Shown: piece by piece, positions 37,022 through 49,569 of the stretch | How positions within the stretch are numbered: position 1 is the first letter of the stretch | Layout of the letters: the number at the start of each line of letters is the position of its first letter | Source of the DNA: Sycobia sp. Sy_11 | Lineage: Eukaryota; Arthropoda; Insecta; Hymenoptera; Epichrysomallidae | Direction of reading: 5' to 3' | Assembly: GCA_018907035.1 (NCBI GenBank) | Contig: JACCIC010000094.1 | Span: 1,547,001 to 1,611,000, forward strand | DNA length: 64,000 nucleotides | The notes under the pieces: generated by a model | Seen by the model: the letters and a program-made list of their open reading frames with translations, nothing else | The model's database searches: none | What the model was told of the DNA's origin: nothing | Position numbers and translations under genes: made by a program

Positions 37022-38241
37022 GGAGGCGAACTGAGTTACCGACCTTTTTTTACGGAAAAAGGACATTTATGATCGAAAATGGATACACGTTAGCTTAATC
37101 AAAGTATTTTCTACTACTTTTTCCGATCTTTCTGACAATATATTCGAGGCGATCCAATCATCCACCAATTCTCGCACTTCCTGAACATGTCGGAAGTGCG
37201 TAACAACGAGGTCGTGCTGCAGCGATCTGAATAGGTGGTAATCAGAAGGCGCTATGTCTGGCTGAGTGCGGCAACACTTTCCATTCCAGCCTCAAAAGGA
37301 TGCTTTTGATGGCTTTCGTAACATGTGGCCGAGCGCTGTCATGCAAGAGAATGACTTTGCGCATATTGCTCGCGATTACTGATGTTGATCTATGTTCGAT
37401 CAATTTCAGTTGCAAATCATTTAGTTAGTGTTTTTATACTTCGGCAGTGACGGTTTCATTCGGTTTTAACAGTTAGTAGTACAGCGCATCCTGTTGGTCC
37501 CACCAAATGCACAGCAATACCCTTTCGCCGTGGATATTCCGTTTTGGTGGTTATGTCAACCGATATGACGGTTGGCCTGGGTCCACCCATGATTTGTTAC
37601 GCTTAGGATTGTCATACTAGTTACACCTTTATCACCAGTGACAACATGCTACAGAAAACTCTTCTTTTTTGCATGGCAAATAAAGACAGTGCGATGTTGT
37701 ATCGATTTATAATGTCACTTCTGATCAAATCGTGTGGCATCGATTTTCCTTCTTTATAAATCTTTCCTATCATATGTAAACGTTTATCAACTGCTCTGTT
37801 CTGACTTCTAACTTATTAGCGAGTTTTTTCTGCGTTTGAGCTGAGTTTCCGTCCAATAATGCTGGTAATTCACTATCTTCAAACTTTTTCGGTTGTCCAG
37901 AACGTTCTTTGTCATTAAGATCAGTATCTCCATTTCTAGACCGCTGAAACCACTTTTTACATGTTGTAAGCGATGGAGCTTATTTACCATAATATTCTTA
38001 AAGCAATCACTAAGTTTCTGCTATACTTTCGACATGTCGAAAAAACGATTTATCACGATTCATTCTTCACTGATCAAAAAATTATAATGTTTACATATAT
38101 GATGGCGTCTGTTAACTGAATTTTATTGGTAAATGCCAAAACTAAAAAATAAGTACAAGATCCAACATCTGACAACATCTGATGTTTCGCACTACTTATA
38201 TCGTCATCTAAACGTGAATATCGGAAACTAAGTTCGCCTCC
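37022..38241 (-). mobile_element. Mariner element of a second type, full length, decayed
   Basis: 1220 bp between TA dinucleotides (37020-37021 and 38242-38243). The inverted ends are well kept: GGAGGCGAACTGAGTTACCG on the left and GGAGGCGAACTTAGTTTCCG read in from the right, 18 of 20 identical. The minus strand holds a decayed transposase. The inverted ends differ completely from those of the 28.6 kb mariner, so this is a separate family. Confidence 0.9.
37060..38060 (-). pseudogene. Mariner transposase pseudogene (Mos/rosa-like type)
   Basis: Fragments in order on the minus strand: NDKERSGQPKKFEDSELPAL, LLDGNSAQTQKKLANKLEV (N-terminal helix-turn-helix region), DNPKRNKSWVDPGQP, IHGERVLLCIWWDQQDALYY, LLKPNETVTAE, VILLHDSARPHVTKAIKS (second catalytic aspartate), LEWKVLPH, QPDIAPSDYHLFRSLQHDL (third aspartate), and EVRE--DDWIASN. 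They are spread over different frames with many stops. KNPKR-KSW, WWDQ and DYHLF are characteristic of the mauritiana/rosa-like mariners. No function is possible. Confidence 0.85.
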
Positions 38242-38243
38242 TA

Positions 38244-40189
38244 ATACAAAATAGGCTATTCCGGCACTAGCTGAGTTTGTCACGCGAGTGTAATTGACTG
38301 CTCTGTGCTAAAGTTATATGGGATAGTGGAAAATGAGTATCTGCATTTTCAATGAATACATTGTTGAAGTTAGAGTAAATTTATAGGGTAAACTGACAAG
38401 AAAAAGGCACCGAAACTGGACTGAAAGATAATTGCGGAGAAGGAAAAACCCCAGCGTTATGCAAATGGTAAGAAAAATAATCTGTATTAAATAATCTATT
38501 TAATTTGTTTTTTGTTAAAGTAAATTATTCAAGATTTATAAATTTGAAACATTTTTAGATTTTAAAGAATAAAGTGGAATATAGTAAATTCCTAGTTCAT
38601 AAAATCATAATTTGGAGTATAATGTACGTATATGAGTATATGAGTTTGGAGTATAAAGTATAATGAGTAAAATGAGCGAAAAAAAATGAAAACTTTCAAA
38701 CACCTTAAATTGCGACAATTACAGAATTTGCAATACTTAAATAAATTTATCGTAAAATTTTAAAGTCAATTATTACATTCACTAATATAAAAATTAACTA
38801 ATAATTTTTCGAGCAGTATAAATTACATTCCTGCATGGCTTATCAAAAATATTAGATTTTCCGACATCAGTTTCTGAAATACATTGAACGGGCCTCCACC
38901 GTATTTTTTGAGCGGCCATTACGAATCTGATGATTATAGCCTGCATACTACAATGACAAATGGAGTAACATAAACAAGCAGTACGCAGTTACTTATATAC
39001 ATATTTGCTTAAACAACACGCCTGTACGAGCGTTTGAAAATTCATAATACTCGTTAGGTACGTGTTTAATTTTCTGCTGTCTTTTCTATTAAGTTAAGCC
39101 TAATTTTTACGCATCTCTATATTTATTTATGGCTTTTATTTTTAATGTCCTATTCCGAATTTTTGTTTTGCAGCTTATAATATTAGAAAGCAATGCGGTC
39201 TTAAGCTTTTCTTCCGCTTTCGCATGACACTCAGTACTCGTCAACCATTGTACGAACAGCGTCGTATTTTATTCGAGATTATTAAAACGATTTTATAAAT
39301 CTATTGTTCAATTTACAATCGTAATTGAAATCGCGAGCTCAAAAGGTATTATCTCATAAGCGTTTGAAATTACTCGTAAAGCATCGAATATAAATGAAGT
39401 TCGTATAGTACCGTTAGATTAAGTAAAAGTAAAAAATCCTCTGATCTTTATAAGAAAAGAGGAGGAAGAAAAAAAAGGTCCGTTCAACTTTTATGCAGGA
39501 CAGATCAAGGAAAATTTTTCAATCCGAATTTCTCCTTGTCCGTGAGTGTCTTCGTCAGGATTAAATACTTTCACTCGGAGCTAATGGAACTCGTCTTATA
39601 TATATTTTCTGTTAAATTCAAATGCTGGAACTTTCTATTATCACGAAGAGTGGGAATGGAATTTTTTTTATTGGCGTCATTTTACTTCGCTATACTAATA
39701 ATACTTTTGCAGTTTTTATATGTTGAAGAAAGTGTTTGATTTTATAGAGTTCGCGTTTTTTTTTATTTATAAATAAAAATTTTTTGACGATATATTGATT
39801 CGCGAAGCTCGAACAAACAGTTGAAATACTTAAAAAAAATCTAGAATAAAAGTACTGCTATCCTGTAGGTAAAATCTGCTATTTTTTTGGATTTGGATGC
39901 TACTTTGAGCTAGCGTCTCTCATAAGGAGTCAAAATAGGGCTGAAATAAGAAAACTTTTTTTGATTATAGTAATAAAGAAAAAAGTAAAGATTTAGGCGG
40001 CTTATTGAAAATTGGAAGGATAATAATGTATACGTGTTGAAAAACAGGAATATTATACAAAATAAATGGTATAATGGTTGTAACGAATGCTACATTGGAT
40101 TATTTACATAGATATTGGATAAAGAAAATTTATTAACATGAATATAATTTAAAAATAAAATGCAAAAATAAAACGTTGTTGCAATTTTT

Positions 40190-40240
<51 letters not shown>

Positions 40241-41184
40241 TTTTGAAATATTTTAAAGCGAATAATTATAACTCGATAAAATGGAGCTGGTCTTTAAAGT
40301 ATTTGTATTTTAAAATAATAAAACAATGTAAATTTAATGCGAAAGTCGAGTTAATTAGAATATATATATTATCATTCTTTATTAATTTAAATAGGTGCTA
40401 AAAAGTAGATATATGTCTAGAGTATATATATAAATTTTATTTCTGTCCCTGAGGCGCAAGAGCCGGAGCGGCTCCAGCCGCGGATGTGGAAATTCGTAGA
40501 TGCGAAAAGTTTTGATCAAAGGAAAATCGGAATGTCGTTTAGTAACAAAATTCTAATCTTGATTTGCATTTTTTTGCATGATTCTACGAGAGTATAATTT
40601 ATACACGAAAATGCGCAGTCTGACTACATTTTTATAATTTTATTATATATTTATTATATATACAACTTATATAAAAAGAAAGACCGTCTACACCTCGAGT
40701 ATGCTCAATGTCTACTGAATTATTAAACAAAATTTCATTAATGTATAGAATTGCTTGAGCAAAGCCACAAATGAGCAGAAAGCAGATAGAATGATACGGA
40801 TTAGAAATAATTTGGACCCAATCTTCTTATAATGAAATTCCTGTTCAATAATAAAATTTAAACTAATGAATTGTTAAAACTAATAAATAGAGAAAAATTT
40901 AATTACGAAGATGATTTAAAATTTTTCTCATAATATTTGTCTTCCTCGAAAATCGTTCGATGCTAATTTAACTATTTTACAATTAATGTTCAATTTGCAA
41001 AACATCCAAATCAATCATTGTAATCCAAATCAAACATATTATATTCCAATTAAAGATCCAAAGGTTGCAGCTTCTTTTTAATATTAAAACCAATATTTTT
41101 AATGCTTCACATTGTTGTATAAATAAATAAATGAAATATCTGATATATTTTAATTATTTGTTACTATCGGTTCATTTTTCTTAG
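38244..41184. other. AT-rich DNA upstream of the membrane-protein exon
   Basis: Probably an intron or 5' flank of the gene whose exons are at 41.2 and 45.6 kb. I did not find a convincing start exon. One TA microsatellite is annotated separately. Confidence 0.35.
40192..40237. repeat. (TA)n microsatellite, 46 bp
   Basis: Uninterrupted TA dinucleotides. Confidence 0.95.
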
Positions 41185-41385
41185 TTACTAGCAACTGCGG
41201 ACGAAGTCTTCCATTACCTCCACCACAGTATCAATCGCCAGTTGCGCGAGAAGAATCCTGAAATCCCAGAGCTGCCGGAGGAAAGAAATCCAATTTTTCA
41301 CGTTTACCCCATTTGCATGGGTATTAGTCTAATGCTAACAATTCTATGGTTGGTTACGAGCCTTTTCAAACGAGCGCCGATCCTT
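41185..41385 (+). CDS. Internal exon of a multi-pass membrane protein
   Basis: Bounded by a good 3' splice site (pyrimidine-rich, ending TTTTTCTTAG) and a good 5' splice site (CTT|GTAAGT). It is 201 bp, exactly 67 codons, phase 0 at both ends. It encodes a hydrophilic stretch (LLATADEVFHYLHHSINR ... EIPELPEERNP) and then one clear membrane segment (HVYPICMGISLMLTILWLVT) followed by a positive KR. Codon use and GC are higher than in the surroundings. I do not recognise the protein. The arrangement of short loops and hydrophobic segments suggests a three- or four-pass protein, but I give no family name. The N-terminal exon was not found. Confidence 0.75.
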
Positions 41386-42825
41386 GTAAGTATCGATCGT
41401 TCAGCTAGAGATTATAATATATATCTATAGCTTTTTACCGTTTTATAAGATTTATAAATTGATACAAGATATATATAGTTAAAAATCTTTCTTGTAAAAG
41501 ACAATTATTAAAAATAAGGTACTTTATAAGAGGAATTTTTCAAAACAATTGTATATTATATAACTTAATTGATACTTGTCAGAAAATAAATAATTGAAAT
41601 GATTATAACAAACTATGGTTGTTTCAATTGGCGATGCTCACATATCATTCCAACAAACGCGAAAAATATCCAACCTTGTATTACGGATTTTAAAGACATT
41701 CTTTGGTTTAGATTCTTCGCGTTTAAATCGAGTATCCTTAAAGTGTAACGAAACATTCAAAATCTCCATAATGCTGACTCTGTAGTTAACGATGAATTCG
41801 AGTCACTAAAAACATAATATGCATGGTAAAATCTGCAGAATTTAGAATATATCCCAAAAAAATTTTTTTTTTTCTGTCAATTCAAATCAAACTTGTTTGC
41901 CTCGATATGTAGGCTTGCACGGCCATTGCAGAAAATATAAAATAAATACATCCGAGTAATGTCGATGCGTAGCGAACGCCCTGAAATGTAAAACGTCAAC
42001 GAGCGAAGAAATATTTTGGATATAGACTTTCGAAAAGCACTCATCCACGATTTCGCTGAAATTGCGTGCATTTGTGTTTTATGGCGCGCTGATTACGAAT
42101 GTGGCAGTACGTCTTGGTGTAAATCAAAAATGTCATGACGAAATCGATATATAAAAAAAACACCTATAAAACCGATAGTTTTTTAAATCAATCCTAAAAA
42201 ATGCAAAACAATTGCAAAACACATTTCCAAGAAAACCCGCGCATCTCGTCGAAATCTATATTTTTTCCTCCACATTACGCGTTTTTTTCCCCCCTACGAT
42301 CAGTTTTACCGCGATCAATTCCATAAGTATATATGTTACAAAGCAAGAGTCTCTGAATTTTCGCAATATGGCCGCCACACGGACGCCGAGACGGAATCGT
42401 GAAATTTTGATTTGAACAGCGCTGCGAAGGACACGTGCGCGTGAAAATTTTCATCAAAATCGGGGACGGGTGTTTTTGTGCAACTTGTCCGTCGAGCCGT
42501 TATTTCTTTGATTAAAAATTTATAGCGCATGGGAATAATCTTGGTTTCGCAAGACAAAAGGACGGCAAAGAAAAAGTTTACAACTATAATTACACTTCTA
42601 TATACGGGCAGTGTTTGCGTATTCCGCAAAAACGACTATTTTTGTCGCTCGGTTTATGTTTTGAAAATGGATCTTTAAAGTGCCCTCGTACAACATATTA
42701 GATATAGCGCGAACGGACAATTCTCGCTCAGCTATTTCAGCTGATCAAAATATTCCTTTTAATGTTGCTAATCAGCTTCTTGTTTCTTATGGAATTTTTG
42801 GAATCCCCCTCCCCCAAGACATTTC

Positions 42826-42839
42826 CTCAAAAATAATGT
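42826..42839. repeat. SINE target-site duplication, left copy
   Basis: CTCAAAAATAATGT, repeated exactly at 43046-43059. Confidence 0.85.
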
Positions 42840-43045
42840 TTTTTTTTTTTATGTTATTTAACGTCGCTCTATTTATGCTTCCAATTATCGGTGCTAATCA
42901 GCGACGGAGGTGTACGATGTGTTTGTAAACAAAGCACATGTAAATAATTACAGCGGTGCCTGTATCAATCGGCCGAGACCGGGATTTGAACTGGGATCGC
43001 CGAGTTACTGGTGCTTCCCTCTAGCGATCGAGCTATCGTAGGCCT
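42840..43045 (-). mobile_element. tRNA-derived SINE, complete, 206 bp
   Basis: Read on the minus strand it starts GGCCTACGA at about 43043. It has a tRNA-like A box (TAGCTCGATCGCTAGAG) and, 33 bases further, a B box (AGTTCAAATCC) followed by CGGTCTCGGCC, then a unique body of about 110 bp, and ends in a run of 11 A residues (T on the + strand, 42840-42850). Exact 14-bp direct repeats flank it. These are the diagnostic features of a Pol III-transcribed SINE copied in by a LINE machinery. The B box and the exact duplication imply a fairly young insertion. The partner LINE is unknown, and I see no shared 3' end with the LINE at 24 kb. Confidence 0.85.
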
Positions 43046-43059
43046 CTCAAAAATAATGT
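43046..43059. repeat. SINE target-site duplication, right copy
   Basis: CTCAAAAATAATGT, identical to 42826-42839. Confidence 0.85.
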
Positions 43060-45570
43060 AATTAATATTAAAGAAAAAATAATAATAAGAAAAGTAAATG
43101 TATTATGATAATTAAATTAAGATATCTCATTTAAATTCTCTTATTATTAATTTGTTAGGTTATCTACTAAACAAGTTGAAACCATTAATTGATATTTGGA
43201 TATAAAATTATAAAATAGCGAATAACATTGAGAACGAGCGCTCGATTGTGCAAGAGTAGTCTGGTATTATAATAATTTTACAAATTAATTCTCGTACAAC
43301 AACGTATAATTCAGATGTTTCAATGTATATATAAAAAAATTCTGGACTTAACATTTTATAAAATTCATAACTTCTCCCAAAAAGGTATATCGTTCTGAAT
43401 ATAACTTACTAATATGCCTCTTTATATGGTACGAAATTTTTCCCATCTATATATTTATTTATCTAAATATTCGTTCCGATATTCGCTTTATTTTAATACT
43501 AACGAAAAAAAATTTATTTATTTTTTTTCAACTGATTGCGCGTGGAAAAAAAATACTTAGGTTCCGCCGTATCAGAGCTCGAACGTTTAATTTTCACTCT
43601 TAGTGGAATACGTTCTCTTATAGGATTCTTTAAAGCTTAATTGAGATTTAGCGCAGAACGAAGAAAACGCGCGTACATAGGTCGGTGAATAATTTTGAAA
43701 ATATTCGGTGCAAAATTTTCAATGGGCTCTATTGGCTATACAAACACCTTGGGTCTAAGTTATCGTACAAGTACGAATTTATTTCCAGCCAATCGAGATT
43801 GAGTCTTGAGCGGACTGTTGCAGCGCGTTATGGGAAAGCCCTCCATGCTTACTTATTGGGATCCTATTATTGGCGACGCGTCGTCGTTGTACGCAGCTCG
43901 TATCTGGCGTAATCGGGGCAGAGCCGTATGGGAGACCGAATATCGAATTTCGCCGTGATCGAGCGCATTATTACATATATAATACGCACTCTCGCGCCTC
44001 TGCATTACAACTTGTTCGCGTCCTTTTTGAACATATTATTATATAGATATTGAGAAAAAGAAAGATGAAAACGACTTAGATTCCCTGTAATTAATGTATT
44101 TTTTTCGTACCCTTTGTACGGAGAATCGCTAATTCATTCCGCACCTAGTTGTCTTAATATACTTCTTTTTACTCGTTTCATCCAATTTTCTTCTCGCCCA
44201 AGTCGATGGACAGCCTATAACTCCTGCTCCATGCATTACTGTTTACTTATATTCTGGTCGTTAGATTACTGTTTTATCTCACGTTTGACTGCCAAACAAA
44301 TTAAAATTGAGAATGACAATCCTTTACAGGTTTCTCCACTGCATGCAATCATTTCTTAATAAAATAGTGTTGTTGGTATATCGTGGAAAATTTCATCATA
44401 GAATTGAGACCAACCGACTAGTAAATTCTTGAGATCTGAATGCACAAAATAGAACGTTAAAATTGTAATAAATGTATACTAATGCATTAATTACCTCTAT
44501 GATGGTCGTAGATATCTTTCATTATATATAGATACGATAATCGATTATATAAAACATTATTAAACGAAAAGTTAATATCTCATTCATGTAACGCTTGAGA
44601 AATTTCTTTGAATTAAATACGTATGTTAAATCTCATAATTTGTGATTATCAATTATTCAAGTTCTATAACATGGTTAGTTTTACTACTGACACATAAGTA
44701 GTTCAACGATGTTGAGATCTTATTTCGTCTTTATAAAAACAATTTCTTTTTTCTTCAATTTCGTTATTCAACGCCCTTATGCGTTCTCGTATAATATAAC
44801 ATAAGCTACTCGAAGAATTTCATCTATATATTATTAATATGGGAGCTATTTTCACATCATCTTTCGCAGTTAATAATACATCGAAGCATTCGAATATTTT
44901 AAATTCAAATTCCGAAAGAACATCGTTTTAACCGGCAAAATTCCGGCGTTTATAGCCTATATATAGATTAAGCCTTTACCGTCTGTGTACAGGATCGATT
45001 TTAGGTTTCTGGAAATCTGTCAAATATATAATCGTAATTTGTCGTTACAGTCGCTATTTAAATATAGAAATAGAAAAGTTTCCCGAATTGTTTTAATAGA
45101 TACTGGAGTATATGAGCATTATGCGTACATTTATTTAAAAAATATTTTGAACATAAATAACTGAAGATATTATTCATATTTAATCCTGATACACGGAGAC
45201 GCTAATTTAGTGGAGCTCCCTTGACTCAAATCAGATAGATTCACGTAAATCACATTCGTCGCCGGTCTGAGTGAAGAATTTCTCTCTGCAAAACTCAAAT
45301 TCTACGAGATGCGCATGCTTGATGTAATTATTTCGTTCCATTCAAGAATTAGATCATTCCCATCCCTGAAGACACGCAAAAGCTACTTTCTCTGTCCATA
45401 ATCTATTCTTTGGTTCTCCAGGATTAAGGGATCCTATATAAAATATTAAAAATCCGATGATATTAATTAAGATGCATACGCGTCATATTTTACGATATTC
45501 TATTCTACAGCATATGTAACGAACATTTTCCATGTACGTGCAAGACAATCCTTTAATTTTCACTTTAAAG

Positions 45571-45789
45571 GCCTTAATTGGAAATGGCTTGGGAGCAGTA
45601 CTAATCGTGACCGGTGGCGTTTCGGCGATGGCGCACGCACAGAAGCACATAAATCTTAACGAAGTGGCCGACGATCAACTGATACGCCATCCGATATTCA
45701 TTCACAATTTCGTAATGTGCATAATTTCAATTTTCGGCGCGGTCCTGTACTTGGTACCGACCTGGATCTTATTCGACGCACACAACTGG
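45571..45789 (+). CDS. Internal exon of the multi-pass membrane protein
   Basis: 219 bp, 73 codons, phase 0 at both ends, bounded by TTTAAAG| and TGG|GTAAAT. It joins in frame to the exon at 41185-41385. It encodes two membrane segments: ALIGNGLGAVLIVTGGVSAM, then a polar loop with HAQKHINLNEVADDQLIRHP, then HNFVMCIISIFGAVLYLVPT ending WILFDAHNW. Small residues (G, A, V) dominate the first segment, as in tightly packed helices. With the previous exon this gives three helices in 140 residues. An N-terminal helix in the missing first exon would make it a tetraspan protein, similar in layout to insect septate-junction or MARVEL-type proteins; that comparison is inference, not recognition. Confidence 0.8.
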
Positions 45790-46916
45790 GTAAATAGCCA
45801 TAATTCACTTCTTTTGCCTTATTATTATATTAATTTCAACGAAGCCCTTTACCCTGTTTTATTTTACTTAATTATATCGGCGCGTCAGAGGAGAATTCGT
45901 TGAAGAGGTAAAGTTTACTTTCCGAAAGAGCAATTTATCCACAGTCGTAAGAACGCCATCTGTTGACGGCTACGCGAATGTTTCTTCCAATACTGAATTA
46001 CTTTTTTTAATCTTACACTCGCTGCCACTGCCAATCGACTTTGATTATTTAGATTTTCATTCGTCGCAACACTCATCCGTAGAGTTTTATCCGAACCTCC
46101 TAACACTGACTCGCGCCACTAGCATAGGAGATCGAACGAACGCGAATCGGGAGCGGCGTCCTCGAGAGCGGACAACAGCTGCAGGTGCCGGCGTGGGAGC
46201 AACCGCGCGCCCGGCCGTCAGCATCCCTCGCGCGTCGGGGCAAATGGCGCGGATCCCCGGTGCAGACCACGGAGCCGAGAGGACAATCCGGTGCCCGAGG
46301 CCACGGGGGACACGAAAACCGACACGGTAATTACGTCGACATTGGAGACGCGTCTAACTCCCGGGCGCTATTCTCGTCCATATCCTAATTATATCGATTA
46401 TCGATAAGGAAAGTTAATTGAATGAAAATTTAACGAATCCATTGGAGCAAGATTAAAGTCCATTCGAGGACGCTTCGACGCAGAGGCCTGCTCGATGTTT
46501 ATCATGCCTCCTTCACGTAATAATACCTAATTAAATCACGTTCAAACCAATTAAACCACTTAATTTATTTATGTTATAAAAAAATTTGGAATCGTTCACG
46601 CGTATTTTCATATATACTTGTGAAATTCGCCATATTAATTTTAGCCCGTTACACGGTTACCACTAATATTTCGTATGCGAAATAACGGTATGTTTTTCAC
46701 GACAAAAATTCGATTTTCACCTAAGCTGTAAGCCTCATGATCCTTCTATATTTCCCTTTGTTTTTCAACTAGATCTTGTAAAAATTAAGATTTAATTCTA
46801 TGATTTATCTAAATGACTCGATGGATCTTAACTGATACTGCAGGGAACATTTTATCTTGGCGTTTAGAAAAATTGACATAAGTTTACGTACAAACAGGAT
46901 TAAAATACACTTTTTT

Positions 46917-46919
<3 letters not shown>
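45790..46919. other. Downstream intron and a GC-rich island with a possible exon
   Basis: 46130-46345 is a strongly CpG-rich island. Within it 46185-46326 could be an exon (preceded by CTGCAG, followed by GTAATT), giving an arginine/glycine-rich tail in phase with the previous exon. The acceptor lacks a pyrimidine tract and all three frames are open, so I give this little weight. A promoter or enhancer island is as likely. Confidence 0.25.

Positions 46920-46952
<33 letters not shown>
46920..46952. repeat. (CT)n microsatellite, 33 bp
   Basis: Uninterrupted CT dinucleotides. Confidence 0.9.
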
Positions 46953-46954
<2 letters not shown>

Positions 46955-48600
46955 AATTAGTCTGGCGATCCAATTCAAATTGTTCAATTAATATGATGAT
47001 ATTTGTTAACTTGACGAATTTTAGCAAGCAGTGCGAATTGCACCTCGGATTCCACTTTAAGTAAATATTTTCTGACGTTATCTGTATTAGTTCGACATAT
47101 TTAATTTACTACTTGACGAGACTAAAGGATAATAAATTTAAAGAAGTATAGTATCTTGAAATCTCGATGCAAGAATAATATCCGTCCTTTATTCATATAT
47201 TTTATATAGTATTATTAAATTTTCATTGCAAACACATTCTATACACAAAATTATAAGGCAGCTCTTTAAAAAATCTGAAAATAATTAATAAGTCCAAGAG
47301 AATTCTTTTAAAATTCGTTCAAATCCAATTTTCAACTGCTTAGATGTAACCTAATCTGTAATTTTAAAAAGAAATACATTCCATGGTTCCATTTAATCTA
47401 GTTAAACATATATATGTTTACATTCGAGAATAATCTATACAGTAAATTACATTAAATAGTACATTTGTTAGTATAATAAATATATCTTTCCATTTTGTCT
47501 GATTATTATCACAGCTTGCAAATTTTAGTAATAATAAAAATTTATTCTTCCTATATATATATCACCCTTATTATGAATTATCCATTTTTTATATCAGGAT
47601 AGTTTTTACATAAAGTTATTTTAAAATGTAGGAAAAAAGCACAGATTGTTAAACATTGTTTCATTCTTTTATTGGTAATTCGTATATTAAACAATGCCGA
47701 ATTGTTCATCAAAACCACAAAAATAACAGTTCTTGAATTGATTTAATTACATTAAATTCTATAACTTTTGGAAAGCTATGAATTCTACTATACTGAGCAG
47801 ATCCTGCCATCTAGCAATATTATAATACGGTGTGTCGATAACATATCGACGGTCGTCAAGTTATCATATAAGGATTGTAACTTAACCTACGAATGGTACA
47901 GATATATTTATACAACAAACATAATTACTTTAATATTATATTGTTTAATAATAATTTAGGTGCTTGTTATTATATGATAGAAGAAGTTTTATGCTCATTA
48001 ACATTTTGCAATATTTTAGGACAATGTTCAAAACGAACCGATTATTTTATATTGCTGTTGTGTGGATTGTCATCGATACTTAAAAGCTTCAAGGCTCTCA
48101 AGTAACGTTACCCATGAATTTCAAGTGATTCAAGTAATGTAATATCTCAGTTAGGAAAGAATTAGCAATTTCTTCGCCTTGGACTTTTCACAAAAATTTA
48201 TCTATTTAAGAAGTGTAAGTTTAAAGTGGAAAAATAGAGAAAAAAAGTAACATTTTAACATAAAAATTACTATACTAATTTTAAATTTATGTAATAATGA
48301 ATGAAACTAATTATTTAGCTTAATTAATAAATAAATAATTATCTGTTATTTCTACATTTTTTATAATTTTCATCAGACACGCATAAATTTTTTAACCAAA
48401 AAGTATATTATTAAGAAGGAATTTTTAAAAAACAAAATTTCATTGCAATACAAAAACAACTTAAACAAATAAGATAATTTGAAAGAAATATTTGCAAGAC
48501 AAACAATACCATTCTTTTAAATAAGATTTTTTTTTTGAAATCCACGTATAAACGAATAAACAATATAAAAATATTTTAGTAAATGAGACGATCCTTTTTA

Positions 48601-48637
<37 letters not shown>

Positions 48638-49569
48638 TGTGTGTTAAGTAGTGAAAATAAAGAACTACACCTTCAGATAAAAAATTTCAATCAATTAATT
48701 AGTCACGACTCTTCTCACACAGCAGTAGATATTTCATTGCTTTATGTTTTTTGTTTTTAACAATTTTGTTCGCTTGAAGTGCGTGAATTTTTATTTATAC
48801 TACATAATTCTCCACCCACAATACAGGATCGCTTCAATTACACAATTATTTTATCAAGATGAAAGATGCTTTCTGCTACAATTATAATAGAAAAGTATGC
48901 TAGCCGATTCATTGGAGACTAGAAAATTCTATAAATAAATTTAATTGAGCACAAGTCTACTGCTCATAGAAAATCGATAGTAATGATATAATAATTATTG
49001 AATGCAAGATAAAACGGGTTGGAGATTGAGGAAAAAAATATTTTTAAAATATCCACAAAAGTAGAATGTTTTGGTGTGTTTACGGCTGTAGGACGAAAGC
49101 CTTGCCGAAATTAGGAGATTAGATTTAAGGATTTTCTAAATGAGAGGAAAAGAAAAATTCAATATCAAAATACATTTGAACACGCAGATCTTATCGATAG
49201 ACGGCAGTTATCGGTGAAAAATCTTTCGAGCACGGAAAACAGTAGAACATATAGTAGCATATACCTATAACTGTTCATTGACTATTTCAAAAGGAAGTTG
49301 GTATTCTCATAGCACTAAATAATTTATGAGTGGATATATAATTTTCAATTCCGGAATTAAATTCTATTTATTGTGTTTACGATTTAAAAATTTTTATAAT
49401 TACTTGGGATCATTACGATAGAATTGGCAAAGAAAGAGTCCACTTTATTGAGGGCGCCATTGTATCAAAACAAAAATGGCAGCCATTAGTGAACAGTGTT
49501 CAAATGAATGGATCTGATATTTTAATTAAAAAATAAATGTTTTTAATTTTATTATTTTGGTTTACTTTT
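46953..49569. other. AT-rich gene-free stretch
   Basis: A compound (GA)n(GT)n microsatellite lies at 48605-48645. Otherwise I see no gene. The right end (about 49475-49560) resembles 54790-54900 over roughly 50 bp. Confidence 0.35.
48605..48645. repeat. Compound (GA)n(GT)n microsatellite
   Basis: GA dinucleotides switch to GT at about 48636. Confidence 0.9.

Larger units (their letters stand above)
41386..45570 (+). other. Intron of the membrane-protein gene
   Basis: Starts GTAAGT, ends CACTTTAAAG, length 4185 bp, phase 0. It contains a complete SINE on the opposite strand (42840-43045). The open frames inside it look accidental. No alternative exon was recognised. Confidence 0.7.

Noticed and set aside
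42680..42928. 82-codon + strand open frame
   Set aside because: It runs into the SINE and its target duplication and has no protein-like features.
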